Assembly: GCF_900143625.1 (NCBI RefSeq)
Contig: NZ_FRFF01000125.1
Span: 1-64,000 of the forward strand
DNA from: Nocardiopsis sp. JB363
Lineage (GTDB): Bacteria > Actinomycetota > Actinomycetes > Streptosporangiales > Streptosporangiaceae
Reading direction: 5' to 3'
DNA: 64,000 nucleotides
Shown: positions 35,172-47,324 of the stretch, piece by piece
How positions within the stretch are numbered: the stretch's first letter is position 1
How the letters are laid out: each line of letters opens with the position of its first letter
The notes under the pieces: generated by a model
What the model was told of the DNA's origin: nothing
The model's database searches: none
The model's input: only the letters and a program-made list of their open reading frames with translations
Made by a program: the position numbers and the translations under genes

Positions 35172-36005
35172 GTGAGCCGCATCTACGACTGCGCGGACGA
35201 GACCGCCCGCAAGGACGGCATCGCCGACGCCGCGTCCGCGGTACGCCGAGGCGACCTGGTGGTACTGCCCACCGACACCGTGTACGGCATCGGTACCGAC
35301 GCCTTCAGCCCGAAGGCGGTCGCCCGGCTGCTGGAGACCAAGGGGCGCGGACGGGACATGCCGCCGCCCGTGCTGGTCGGTTCGATCCGAGCCGCCACGG
35401 CTCTGGTCGACGACCTGGGCAACCACGGCCGTGACCTCATGGAGGAGTTCTGGCCGGGTCCGCTCACCCTCGTGTGCACCGCCACCCCCAGCCTGTCCTG
35501 GGACCTGGGCGACACCAAGGGCACCGTGGCCGTGCGCATGCCGATGGACCCGGTGGCCCTGGAGCTGCTGAAGGAGACCGGGCCCATGGCGGTCAGCAGC
35601 GCCAACAAGTCCGGGCAACCGGCCGCCGCCACGGCGGGGGAGGCCATCGAACAGCTCGGTGACGAGGACGTGGCCGTCTACCTGGACGGTGGCGAGAGTG
35701 ACAGCCCGGTGGCCTCCACCATCGTCGACCTGACCTACGCGGTGCCACGGGTGCTGCGGGCGGGCGCCATCTCCATCGAGGAGCTGCGGGCGGTGTGCGG
35801 AACCGTCATCGGTGAGCTGCGCAAGGGTCGCGCCAAGCCGAAGACGGAGGAAGCGGCCGAGACGGCGGAGACGGGCACCGAGGCCGCCGAGGCCGAAACG
35901 GACCCCGGGACCGACACGTCCGAGAGTGCCGACGACACCGAGAACACCGCCGAGGCACCGTCCGCCGGCACCGAGTCCGACACGTCCGGTAGCGACAAGA
36001 ACTAG
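35172..36005 (+). CDS. tsaC: Threonylcarbamoyl-AMP synthase (Sua5/YrdC) with acidic tail
   Basis: 277 residues from GTG. Makes threonylcarbamoyl-AMP from threonine, bicarbonate and ATP for t6A37 of ANN-reading tRNAs. The YrdC core (about residues 20-205) shows GDLVVLPTDTVYGIGTDAF, the KGRGRDMPPPVLVGS substrate loop, FWPGPLTLV and SSANKSGQPAA. The last 54 residues are an unusual low-complexity Glu/Thr/Ala/Asp/Ser tail that is not part of the fold and replaces the Sua5 C-terminal domain. It sits between prmC and wecA as in other actinobacteria. Confidence 0.94.
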   Translation: MSRIYDCADETARKDGIADAASAVRRGDLVVLPTDTVYGIGTDAFSPKAVARLLETKGRGRDMPPPVLVGSIRAATALVDDLGNHGRDLMEEFWPGPLTLVCTATPSLSWDLGDTKGTVAVRMPMDPVALELLKETGPMAVSSANKSGQPAAATAGEAIEQLGDEDVAVYLDGGESDSPVASTIVDLTYAVPRVLRAGAISIEELRAVCGTVIGELRKGRAKPKTEEAAETAETGTEAAEAETDPGTDTSESADDTENTAEAPSAGTESDTSGSDKN

Positions 36006-36016
36006 AGGGGCCGGCC

Positions 36017-37183
36017 GTGCGGGAGTACGCGCTCACCTTCGTCATCGCCGTCGCGGTGACCTACCTACTCGTGCCGTTGGTGCGTCGGCTGGCGATCGCC
36101 TTCGGTGCCGCGCCACCCGTGCGCGACCGTGACGTGCACACGGAACCCATTCCACGGCTGGGCGGGATCGCCATCTACGGCGGGTTCGCCGCCGCGCTGT
36201 TGATCTCCGCGCAGCTGCCGCACCTACAGAACGTGTTCGTGGCCAAGACCTGGATCGGTCTGTTGTTGGCGGGCGGACTCATCACCATCATCGGCGTCAT
36301 CGACGACCGGTGGGGGATGGACGCGCTGAGCAAGCTGGCCGGGCAGACCGCCGCCGCGGGCATCCTGGTCTGGCAGGGCGTGCAGCTGCTGTGGCTGCCG
36401 TTGCCCGGCACCCAGCTGTCCCTGGGGCCCTGGCTCGGGGCGATGGTGTCGATCCTGCTCATCGTGGCGACCATCAACGCGATCAACTTCGCGGACGGGC
36501 TGGACGGCTTGGCCGCCGGCATCGTCGCGATCTCCTCGCTGGCGTTCTTCGCCTACTACTACGTGGTCGCGGTGGACCAAGGGTTCGAGCGTCAGTCCTA
36601 CCCGGCGATGATCGCGATCATCCTGGCGGGCACCTGCCTGGGGTTCCTCTGTCACAACTTCCACCCGGCCCGGGTGTTCATGGGCGACACCGGGTCGATG
36701 CTGTTGGGTCTGCTGCTCACCTCGATCACCATCACGGTGACGGGACAGTTCGACGCCAACACCGCTCGGGAGGAGTTCAATTCCTCCGGTCTGGTCGTCT
36801 TCCTGCCGATCCTGCTGCCGCTGTTGGTGATCGCGCTGCCCTTGGCGGACATGGTGTTGGCGATCGTGCGCCGCACCCTGGCGGGCAAGTCGCCGTTCGC
36901 CCCGGACCGGGGACACCTGCACCACCGTCTGTTGGACATGGGGCACACCCACACCCGTGCGGTGCTCCTGATGTACCTGTGGGCGGGAATCGTCGCGTTC
37001 GCCGCGGTGTCGCTGTCGATCTTCGACTCCGCGTTCATCGTCCTGTCGGTCACCGTGCTGGTGGCCACTTGTGCGGTCGGTCTCATCGCCCTTCCGCGTC
37101 TGCATCGTCGCGGACTGTTGCCTCGGATCGGACGGAAGGGTCCCCGAACGCCAACAGATCACCATCCGTCAACCGATGGATAA
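36017..37183 (+). CDS. wecA: Undecaprenyl-phosphate GlcNAc-1-phosphate transferase (WecA/TagO type)
   Basis: 388 residues from GTG with AGAGGGG upstream, about 11 membrane segments. Transfers a sugar-1-phosphate from UDP-sugar to the lipid carrier, the first step of cell-wall polymer or glycan assembly. The signature Asp-rich sequences are present: PIPRLGGIAIYGGF, GVIDDRWGMDALSKL, ATINAINFADGLDGLAAG, the catalytic FMGDTGSMLLG, and the His-rich PFAPDRGHLHHRLLDMGH. It is the gene directly before the atp operon in many actinobacteria, here 224 bp upstream. Confidence 0.95.
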   Translation: MREYALTFVIAVAVTYLLVPLVRRLAIAFGAAPPVRDRDVHTEPIPRLGGIAIYGGFAAALLISAQLPHLQNVFVAKTWIGLLLAGGLITIIGVIDDRWGMDALSKLAGQTAAAGILVWQGVQLLWLPLPGTQLSLGPWLGAMVSILLIVATINAINFADGLDGLAAGIVAISSLAFFAYYYVVAVDQGFERQSYPAMIAIILAGTCLGFLCHNFHPARVFMGDTGSMLLGLLLTSITITVTGQFDANTAREEFNSSGLVVFLPILLPLLVIALPLADMVLAIVRRTLAGKSPFAPDRGHLHHRLLDMGHTHTRAVLLMYLWAGIVAFAAVSLSIFDSAFIVLSVTVLVATCAVGLIALPRLHRRGLLPRIGRKGPRTPTDHHPSTDG

Positions 37184-37311
37184 AAGGGCGGTCACGTTCG
37201 GGACGGAGGTCCTGTCCGGGGGGTCGAATGTGCTCGGGCGTGAAGGTCGAGACGAGTGTGTTCAAGGTGACACAAGGCCCGAAGGCGCCGTGGAACGGGG
37301 CTTTCTCGGGG

Positions 37312-37373
37312 CGTTAAGGAGTCGTTAAGGCTCCCCTGTATTTCGTACTGAAAACCTTGTGATAGCTTTCACG
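37312..37373 (+). promoter_or_regulatory. atp operon control region: tandem repeats and CRP-like site
   Basis: Two exact direct repeats CGTTAAGG (37312-37319 and 37323-37330) are spaced 11 bp apart, one helical turn, as for tandem binding of an OmpR/PhoP-type regulator. Just downstream TGTGATAGCTTTCACG (37358-37373) matches TGTGA-N6-TCACA at 9 of 10 fixed positions. Both lie within 96 bp of the first atp-operon gene. The exact promoter could not be assigned. Confidence 0.5.
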
Positions 37374-37407
37374 AGCAGGTAACCACTGAACCCCACGGAG
37401 CTTCGTC

Positions 37408-37830
37408 ATGCAGGGACACGACGCCCGGATCCTCCGAGGCGCCGCGCTTCCGAGCGCCGCGTGCGGAGCCCTGGCCATTGCGATCTCGGCTCTGCTCGCA
37501 GGTACTGCGGGAGCTCTCGGTTCGGCCCTGGCGGTGGTCATCGTCATCGCCTGTTTCGGGCTGGGGCAGTGGGCGGTCATCCTGGTCACCCGGCGTAACA
37601 AGGACCTGTTCCTTGCCGCGAACCTCATCGGCTTCGTGGTCAAGATGGGACTGCTGGGCATCCTGTTGGTGACCCTCGGAGGAAGCCCCCTCATCGCCGA
37701 CCTCAGCAGTAACGCCTTCGTCTACAGCGCGCTGGCAGTGGTGCTGTCCTGGCTGGGCGGGCAGACCTGGGCCATCTCCCAGGCGAAGATCCTCCACGTT
37801 GACCCCAGTGAGAGTTCGGAGAACTCGTGA
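37408..37830 (+). CDS. atpI: AtpI-like ATP synthase assembly membrane protein
   Basis: 140 residues, four hydrophobic segments (about residues 12-33, 37-58, 66-88, 99-120), matching the ATP synthase I family, which helps assemble the c-ring or supplies magnesium. It opens the atp operon with the typical actinobacterial order. The assignment rests on topology and position, since this family is poorly conserved in sequence. Confidence 0.8.
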   Translation: MQGHDARILRGAALPSAACGALAIAISALLAGTAGALGSALAVVIVIACFGLGQWAVILVTRRNKDLFLAANLIGFVVKMGLLGILLVTLGGSPLIADLSSNAFVYSALAVVLSWLGGQTWAISQAKILHVDPSESSENS

Positions 37831-37935
37831 TGGGGTGCCCCGCCGTGTTTCCTCGGAGCGGGCGTTATAACCTGTTCCACGGCAGGCGGAAGGCCACCTT
37901 CAAGCCGAGCCCCACATGCTATATTCCGGAGCGAG

Positions 37936-38166
37936 ATGAGCAGCGAACCAGCCGAGAAGAAGGGCCCCGAAGCGCTACCCGCGCCACGCGAGGCCGATGG
38001 TTGGGCGCTCTTCTCCACTCTGCTTTCGGGTGTTCTCGTGTGGAGCGCGATCGGCTGGGGTGCGGACAGGCTCCTGGGTTTCCAGGCTCTCTTCCTGCCC
38101 ATCGGGGCGATTCTCGGTATGGCCGTCGCGATCTATCTGATCGTCGCCAAGACGCGTCACATCTGA
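37936..38166 (+). CDS. Small AtpZ/AtpI family membrane protein
   Basis: 76 residues: a 20-residue polar N-terminus, then two hydrophobic segments (LFSTLLSGVLVWSAIGWGAD and FLPIGAILGMAVAIYLIV). The GWGADRL turn and size match the AtpZ/AtpI (putative F0F1 ATPase subunit) family that forms a small two-TM partner of AtpI. It lies between atpI and atpB, about 95 bp from each. Role in assembly or cation supply to the F0 sector is inferred from the family. Confidence 0.75.
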   Translation: MSSEPAEKKGPEALPAPREADGWALFSTLLSGVLVWSAIGWGADRLLGFQALFLPIGAILGMAVAIYLIVAKTRHI

Positions 38167-38260
38167 GCACCCCCGCAGTCCCGCGTCGCCCGTTCCGCGA
38201 CGACGCTAGCGGTAACAACCATCAACGAGGCTTTCTTGCGTCACGACGAAAGGATTCGCC

Positions 38261-39103
38261 GTGAGTGCTGACGTGCGCATTCTCGCGGCCGAACCGGGTT
38301 GCCATCTCTTCGGTGACAACGGGTGCGGGTTCGAGGCCCCCACCATCGGGATGTTCTTCCCCGAACCGTGGTTCGCCAATATCCCCGGCAGCACGGGCAT
38401 CGACCTGTACCTGGTTCTGTTGCTCGTCGCGGTCGGTGCCGTCCTGCTCCTGTGGTCGTGGTTCAGCAAGAAGCTGAGCCTCGTCCCCGGCCGCAGGCAG
38501 AGCGCCGGGGAGATGCTGGTCCTGTTCATCAGGGACAACATCACCCGTCCCACCATGGGTGCCAAGGGCGACAACTTCATCCCGTTCATGACGGGCGTCT
38601 TCACCCTCATCCTGGCCATGAACTTCACCGGGCTGATCCCCGGCATGCTGCCGGTCAACAGCAACCTCGCCTTCACCGCGATGTTCGCACTGGTCATCTA
38701 CGTGATGACCATCGTGATCGGTGTCAAACACCAGGGCGGTTGGGGATACTTCCACAACAAGATCTTCCCGCCCGGGATGCCGAAGTGGATCTACGTCCTG
38801 GTCACCCCGATCGAGATTCTCTCGGTCTTCCTCATCCGCCCGGTGACGCACGCCCTGCGTCTGTTCGCGACCATGTTCGCGGGCAGCCTGCTGTTGGCCG
38901 TGTTCGCCTACGGCGGCTGGTACATGCTGAACCTTTCGGCCGAGCCGCTCCTCGCCGCGGTCTCCGTGGCCTACTCCGGTGCCGCGCTGCTCGGTTACAT
39001 CGCCTTCTTCGTCTTCGAGATCGCGATCATGTTGATCCAGGCCTTCGTGTTCACTCTGCTCGCGAGCCTGTACATCAACGAGTCGCTCGAATCGGCTCAC
39101 TAA
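38261..39103 (+). CDS. atpB: ATP synthase subunit a
   Basis: 280 residues from GTG with GAAAGGA upstream; five or six membrane segments. Forms the proton half-channels against the c-ring. The essential Arg is in the segment IRPVTHALRLFATMFAGSLL (LRLFATM core), and the conserved MNFTGLIPGMLP and AYSGAALLGYIAFFVFEIAIMLIQAFVF helices are present. The N-terminus holds two Cys (GCHLFGDNGCGFEAP) typical of actinobacterial versions. Confidence 0.97.
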   Translation: MSADVRILAAEPGCHLFGDNGCGFEAPTIGMFFPEPWFANIPGSTGIDLYLVLLLVAVGAVLLLWSWFSKKLSLVPGRRQSAGEMLVLFIRDNITRPTMGAKGDNFIPFMTGVFTLILAMNFTGLIPGMLPVNSNLAFTAMFALVIYVMTIVIGVKHQGGWGYFHNKIFPPGMPKWIYVLVTPIEILSVFLIRPVTHALRLFATMFAGSLLLAVFAYGGWYMLNLSAEPLLAAVSVAYSGAALLGYIAFFVFEIAIMLIQAFVFTLLASLYINESLESAH

Positions 39104-39227
39104 GACCCCCTCCGAGTCCCCCGGTCCCCTGGTCGGAACAGGGACGAGGAGTGCTTCAGACCCGTACAAACCGGCGAACTGACCTATTGCGTACCGCAAC
39201 GCCGGACGTCGAGTAAAGGGAAACACA

Positions 39228-39455
39228 ATGGACATCGCTGCGATCACCGGCAACATCAACACCATCGGCTACGGCATCAGCGTCATCGGCGCCGGTATCG
39301 GTGTCGGTATCGTGTTCGGTCTCGGTATGCAGGCCATCGCTCGCCAGCCCGAGGCCCGCGGCCCGCTGCAGACCAACATCTACCTCGGCTTCGCGCTGAT
39401 CGAGGCCCTCGCCATCCTGGGCTTCGTTCTCGCCTTCGCCGCCCCCGGCGCCTAA
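39228..39455 (+). CDS. atpE: ATP synthase subunit c
   Basis: 75 residues forming a helical hairpin. Helix 1 is glycine-rich (GAGIGVGIVFG); the polar loop is ARQPEA (residues 38-43); helix 2 carries the proton-binding Glu at E59 in GFALIEALAIL. No Gln or Ser coordination set for sodium is evident, so it is a proton type. A hairpin follows directly after the stop. Confidence 0.97.
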   Translation: MDIAAITGNINTIGYGISVIGAGIGVGIVFGLGMQAIARQPEARGPLQTNIYLGFALIEALAILGFVLAFAAPGA

Positions 39456-39456
39456 G

Positions 39457-39490
39457 GCGTTTTGCCAACCGTTTCTGATGGCAACTGACG
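39457..39490 (+). promoter_or_regulatory. Stem-loop after atpE
   Basis: TTGCCA (39462-39467) pairs with TGGCAA (39479-39484), with outer GCGT/ACGC pairing, directly after the atpE stop and before the strong AAGGAGG site of atpF. Such hairpins can protect the upstream mRNA; the c subunit is needed in about tenfold excess. Confidence 0.4.
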
Positions 39491-39506
39491 CGAAGGAGGG
39501 CTGACC

Positions 39507-40055
39507 ATGTTGGTGGAGTTGGCAGCCGATTACAACATTCTGCGAATCGACTGGGTGAAGTTCACCTTCGGTGCGATCGCGCTCGCCGTGGTCTACTTCT
39601 TTGTGGCCCGCAAGGCGGTCCCCAAGGTCATGAAGGTCCTCGACGAGCGTCACGACGCCATCGAGGGCGGCATCGAGCGAGCCAAGCGCGCCGAGGCCGA
39701 GGCCGAGGAGATTCGCCGGCAGTACCGCGAGAAGCTCGAAGAGTCGCATCGCGAGTACGCGCAGGAGCTTGAGAAGGCCAAGGAGCAGCGCACGGCGATC
39801 ATCGCCGAGGCGCGCGAGGAGGCCCAGGTCGAGGCCCAGCGGATCATCGAGACCGCCAAGGCCCAGATCGAGGCCGACCGGCAGCAGGCCATGGCCCAGC
39901 TCCGCGGTGAGATCGGTTCCCTGTCCACTGAGCTCGCGACCCGCATCGTCGGGGAGTCGCTCAGTGACGGCGCGGCTCAGACCCGCGTGGTGGACCGGTT
40001 CCTGGAGGAACTGGAGCAGCAGGACGAGAGCGCGAAGCAAGCCGAGGTGCGCTGA
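39507..40055 (+). CDS. atpF: ATP synthase subunit b
   Basis: 182 residues: one N-terminal membrane segment (FTFGAIALAVVYFFVARKAV, about residues 16-35), then a long charged coiled coil forming the peripheral stalk (EEIRRQYREKLEESHREYAQ region). Preceded by a strong AAGGAGG site. Its TGA overlaps the ATG of atpH (TGATG). It is a normal separate b subunit; the b-delta fusion of mycobacteria is not present. Confidence 0.96.
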   Translation: MLVELAADYNILRIDWVKFTFGAIALAVVYFFVARKAVPKVMKVLDERHDAIEGGIERAKRAEAEAEEIRRQYREKLEESHREYAQELEKAKEQRTAIIAEAREEAQVEAQRIIETAKAQIEADRQQAMAQLRGEIGSLSTELATRIVGESLSDGAAQTRVVDRFLEELEQQDESAKQAEVR

Positions 40056-40876
40056 TGCGTGGTATCAGCCGTAACTCACTGGCTGAGGCGACCCGGCGCC
40101 TGGACGAGAACGTCCTGGCGTCGGCGGACGCCGCCCAGCACGCGGTCTCACTCGGCGGCGAGCTCTTCGAGGTCGTCGCCGTGCTCGGAGAAGAGCACTC
40201 CCTGCGCCGCTGGCTCGCGGACCAGGCCAACCCGGCTGAGAAGAAGACCGGCCTGATCGGTCAGATCCTCGATGGCAAGGTGTCGCCGTCCACGGTCATC
40301 GTGGTCAACGACGTCGTGTCCCAGCCGTGGGCGGGCCCCCGTGACATGGTGGACGCCCTGGAGCGCCTGGCGGTCTACGCGACCGTCGCCTCCGTCGAGG
40401 GCACCCGCCTGGACGAGCTTGAGGACGAACTGTTCCGTTTCGAGCGGATCGTCGTCGCGGAGCCGGACCTGCGTGCGGCTCTCACCCGTGAGGGCGTGGA
40501 CGTTTCGCACCTGCATACCCTGGTCGAGAACCTGCTTTCGGGCAAGGTGAACTCCGCGACGCTGGCTCTGGTCAGCGAAGCCGTCACCCGCCCGCGGGGA
40601 CGTACCCTGGAGCGGGCCCTCGACAACTTCGGGCAGTTGGTCGCCGAGCGCGCACAGCGCTACATCGCGGTGGTGCGCAGTGCGGTCGCGCTGAGCGAAG
40701 CACATCAGGAGCGTCTTCGGACGATCCTCCAGCGCAAGTACGGCCGTGAGATCCACCTGAACACCGAGGTCGTCCCCGAGATCGTGGGTGGGCTTTCCAT
40801 CCAGGTGGGCGACGAGGTCATCGACGGCACCATCGCCGGGCGAATCGCTGAGGTCCAGCGCCGTCTGGCCGGCTGA
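40055..40876 (+). CDS. atpH: ATP synthase subunit delta
   Basis: 273 residues, longer than the about 180 of E. coli delta but usual for streptomycete-type actinobacteria. It joins the peripheral stalk to the top of F1. The OSCP-like C-terminal region has [19 protein letters not shown] and [20 protein letters not shown], the family signature. The start overlaps atpF by one base. Confidence 0.95.
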   Translation: MRGISRNSLAEATRRLDENVLASADAAQHAVSLGGELFEVVAVLGEEHSLRRWLADQANPAEKKTGLIGQILDGKVSPSTVIVVNDVVSQPWAGPRDMVDALERLAVYATVASVEGTRLDELEDELFRFERIVVAEPDLRAALTREGVDVSHLHTLVENLLSGKVNSATLALVSEAVTRPRGRTLERALDNFGQLVAERAQRYIAVVRSAVALSEAHQERLRTILQRKYGREIHLNTEVVPEIVGGLSIQVGDEVIDGTIAGRIAEVQRRLAG

Positions 40877-40950
40877 CACACGCGAATGAACGCAAGGCAA
40901 GCACGCACGGCGCCGGCCCGGCGCCATTTGAGAGCAAGGACAACGCAGAG

Positions 40951-42591
<1,641 letters not shown>

Positions 42592-42594
42592 CCC

Positions 42595-44966
<2,372 letters not shown>

Positions 44967-45022
44967 GACTGCACGTCAGTGCCCTTGGTCGCGTGGCCGG
45001 GGGTGACGGGCGGGGCCAGCCA

Positions 45023-45058
45023 GGCGGGGTCGGGTATCGATTCGTACTCGGCCCCGCC
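45023..45058 (+). promoter_or_regulatory. 14-bp stem-loop between atpD and atpC
   Basis: Arms 45023-45036 and 45045-45058 pair fully over 14 positions (two G-U) around an 8-nt loop TCGATTCG. No T-run follows. It ends 18 nt before the atpC GAGGAG site. It may stabilise the upstream mRNA 3' end after cleavage or lower epsilon output. Confidence 0.6.
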
Positions 45059-45084
45059 GAACCCACCCGCTAGCCGAGGAGTTT

Positions 45085-45480
45085 GTGGCAGTGTCGAAGA
45101 AGCTTTTCGTCGAGATCGTCTCTCCCGACCGTGAGGTTTGGGCAGGCGAGGGCGACATGGTCATCGCGAAGACCGTCGAGGGCGAGATCGGCGTCATGCC
45201 CGGCCACGTGCCGGTGCTGTCGCTGCTCGCCGAGGACGCGGTCGTTCGCGTCCTGGGGGCCCGTGAGACCGGTGAGGTCAAGGCCGCCGCCCACGGCGGG
45301 TACGTCTCGGTGTCGGGTGAGGGTCGGGTGTCCATCCTCGCCGAGACCGCCGAGCTCGCCGAGGACATCGATGTGAACCGTGCGCGTCAGGCTCTGACGA
45401 GCGCGTCCGAGGGCGGCGACAACGCCGCCGCTGGCCGTGCCCGCAGCCGTCTGCGCGCCGCGGGCGAGGAAGTCGCCTAG
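45085..45480 (+). CDS. atpC: ATP synthase subunit epsilon
   Basis: 131 residues from GTG with CGAGGAG upstream. N-terminal beta-sandwich LFVEIVSPDREVWAGEGDMV and GEIGVMPGHVPVLSLL; short C-terminal helical part with the RARQALTSA element. It lacks the long inhibitory helix of E. coli, as in other actinobacteria. Regulates and couples rotation in F1. Confidence 0.96.
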   Translation: MAVSKKLFVEIVSPDREVWAGEGDMVIAKTVEGEIGVMPGHVPVLSLLAEDAVVRVLGARETGEVKAAAHGGYVSVSGEGRVSILAETAELAEDIDVNRARQALTSASEGGDNAAAGRARSRLRAAGEEVA

Positions 45481-45484
45481 CGAA

Positions 45485-46015
45485 GTGAAAGAGGCGGGAC
45501 GAGTGGTGGAGCAGCTGCCCGGAACACCGTGGTCGGAGTCCCTTTGGTGGGTGCTCCTGATCCTCGTCGCCGTCGTCTCGTTGGCGTTCCTCGCCGGTGC
45601 CCTGCGACGTTTCGTCCTGGTGCGCAGCGGTGGTGCCATCGAGTGCTATCTGCGTGTATGTGGGGGTAAGGGGCGCCGAGGTACCTGGCGTGTCGGTTTC
45701 GGCCGGTACGGCACGGAGAGCTTCGGCTGGTTCCCCGTCCTCTCGCTCAGACCGCGGCCGACAGTTCGACTGTCGCGCCGCGGTCTTCTCGTTGTGGGGC
45801 GGCGTTCCCAGGAGACCGGCGACGTGAATACCGGTGGGGAGCGTCGGGACGCGTCGCTACCGGGGGATGTGACGGTCCTGGAGATCGGCTGGATCCATCC
45901 GGACGGAAGCGACCCCGAGGAGGCGGTCTACGAGGTGGCGATGGGAGAGCGTCAGCTCACCGGCTTCCTGTCGTGGATCGAGTCGATGCCCCCGGGCACC
46001 CGCTGGCAGTCCTGA
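45485..46015 (+). CDS. DUF2550 membrane protein
   Basis: About 176 residues from the GTG at 45485 (GTGs at 45503 and 45506 are alternatives). One N-terminal hydrophobic helix ([20 protein letters not shown]), then a cytoplasmic or exterior domain with [16 protein letters not shown] and [15 protein letters not shown], characteristic of the DUF2550 family found directly after atpC in actinobacteria. Function unknown; constant synteny suggests a cell-envelope or energy link. Confidence 0.88.
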   Translation: MKEAGRVVEQLPGTPWSESLWWVLLILVAVVSLAFLAGALRRFVLVRSGGAIECYLRVCGGKGRRGTWRVGFGRYGTESFGWFPVLSLRPRPTVRLSRRGLLVVGRRSQETGDVNTGGERRDASLPGDVTVLEIGWIHPDGSDPEEAVYEVAMGERQLTGFLSWIESMPPGTRWQS

Positions 46016-46080
46016 ACCGCTCACGTACACGCGGCCCCGCATGGTTCACACCGGCGGGGCCGGTGTGTTTCCATGGCCGC

Positions 46081-46386
46081 ATGAGTACCATCGTCGCTTT
46101 CTCCGTGTCCCCGCTCGGTACCGGTGAGTCCGTCGCGCCCGCGGTGGCGCGCGCGGTCCGGGTCGTTCGTGAGAGCGGGCTGCCCAACGAGACCTCCGCG
46201 ATGTTCACCACCGTCGAAGGTGAGTGGGACGAGGTCATGGACGTGGTCAAGAGGGCCGTGGAGGCCGCCGGAGAGGGCGCGTCCCGGGTGAGCCTGACGA
46301 TCAAGGCCGACATCCGCAACGGTGTCAGCGACGGCCTGCACGAAAAGGTCGCGGCCGTCGAGCGCGAACTCGACGGCCAGGGCTGA
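46081..46386 (+). CDS. MTH1187/YkoF-type thiamine-binding family protein
   Basis: 101 residues: the ferredoxin-like fold of the MTH1187 family is indicated by [51 protein letters not shown], and [14 protein letters not shown]. Related YqgV/YkoF proteins bind thiamine or its hydroxymethylpyrimidine part; binding is not proven for this branch. It is probably a small soluble oligomer. The stop is next to the convergent cobalamin adenosyltransferase gene. Confidence 0.88.
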   Translation: MSTIVAFSVSPLGTGESVAPAVARAVRVVRESGLPNETSAMFTTVEGEWDEVMDVVKRAVEAAGEGASRVSLTIKADIRNGVSDGLHEKVAAVERELDGQG

Positions 46387-46387
46387 C

Positions 46388-46984
46388 TTACCGTTCCCCA
46401 CCGGGCTTCCACAGGACCTCGTCGCCCTCCGCGGCCACGTACCGGCCGAGGATGAACAGGAGGTCGGAGAGGCGATTGAGGTACTGGGCGGTGAGCGGGT
46501 TGACGCTGTCGCCGTGTTCCTCGATGGCGGCCCATACCGAACGTTCCGCCCGCCGCACCACGATCCGTGCCGTGTGCACCAACGCCACGGTGGGGGAGCC
46601 GCCCGGCAGGATGAAGCTGCGCAGCGTGGGCAGGTCCGCGTTGTAGGTGTCGCAGGCCTCCTCCAGGCGCTCCACGTACTCGGGGAGGACGCGCAGCGGA
46701 GGGTACTCGGGGTCGGAGACGATGGGTGTGGACAGGTCCGCGCCCAGGTCGAAGAGTTCGTTCTGTACCCGGACCAGCAGCGTCCGTACCTCCTCGGGGA
46801 GTTCGCCCATGGCCAGCGCGACCCCGATGGCGGCGTTGGCCTCCTCCGCGTCGGCGTACCCGGTGAGTCGGGTGTCGTTCTTGGAGGTCCTGCTCATGTC
46901 GCCGAGCGACGTCGTCCCGGCGTCGCCGGTCCGGGTGTAGATCTTCGACAGTACGACCGGCTTGTCCGTGTCCCGTTTGGTCAT
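46388..46984 (-). CDS. Cob(I)alamin adenosyltransferase, PduO type
   Basis: 198 residues from the ATG at 46984. Adenosylates cob(I)alamin to coenzyme B12. Signature KIYTRTGDAGTTSLGDMSR (ATP-binding N-terminal loop, residues 14-32), VQNELFDLGADLST, and RIVVRRAERSVWA with LNRLSDLLFILGRY near the C-terminus. Supplies AdoCbl for enzymes such as methylmalonyl-CoA mutase, in keeping with epimerase and meaB later in the window. Confidence 0.93.
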   Translation of the reverse strand: MTKRDTDKPVVLSKIYTRTGDAGTTSLGDMSRTSKNDTRLTGYADAEEANAAIGVALAMGELPEEVRTLLVRVQNELFDLGADLSTPIVSDPEYPPLRVLPEYVERLEEACDTYNADLPTLRSFILPGGSPTVALVHTARIVVRRAERSVWAAIEEHGDSVNPLTAQYLNRLSDLLFILGRYVAAEGDEVLWKPGGER

Positions 46985-47324
46985 GGGCCTCAGCCTAGGG
47001 GAGCGCCTTCCGCGGGGCCTCCGTCGGTCCGGGGTGGGAGAGGTGTTCGGGGGAGCCCTGAGCACAGTAATGTCACGGAGAATAACTGTTCGATATCGGG
47101 GGGTGATATCGGCGCGTCCCGCTGATACCTTGGGGCACAAGGGAGCTACAGACAGTAGTTTCCGGTAGTGTTCGCGCACAACGTCCCCGGGCGGGACAGA
47201 GGGGGACTGCCCGGACGGATGGCGCGGGGGGAGACACCACTGAGAGCGGGTGGCGTGGAACCGGGGGGTTCACGCCACCCGCCCTTTCATTTGTCAGGGC
47301 AGGCCACTGGAGCCGGCCGGCCTG
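46985..47324. other. 340-bp gene-free stretch, possible small RNA
   Basis: No credible gene. It holds two copies of GATATCGG (47092-47099, 47105-47112), -10-like elements TACCTT (47126-47131) and TAGTGT (47166-47171) reading rightward, and a strong terminator-like hairpin at 47246-47282 with no plus-strand gene to serve. A short plus-strand transcript of about 80-150 nt is therefore possible. Confidence 0.35.
47246..47282 (+). terminator. Strong terminator-like hairpin
   Basis: The 5' arm 47246-47262 pairs with 47267-47282 over 16 bp with one bulged G and a GGGG loop; CCTTTCATTTG follows on the plus strand. On the minus strand it lies 43 nt beyond the M28 peptidase stop but lacks a T-run there, so it may act in both directions. 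Confidence 0.65.

Noticed and set aside
46985..47245. Cobalamin riboswitch upstream of the adenosyltransferase gene
   Set aside because: I could not find a B12-box-like element or suitable fold on the minus strand; distance and sequence do not fit.
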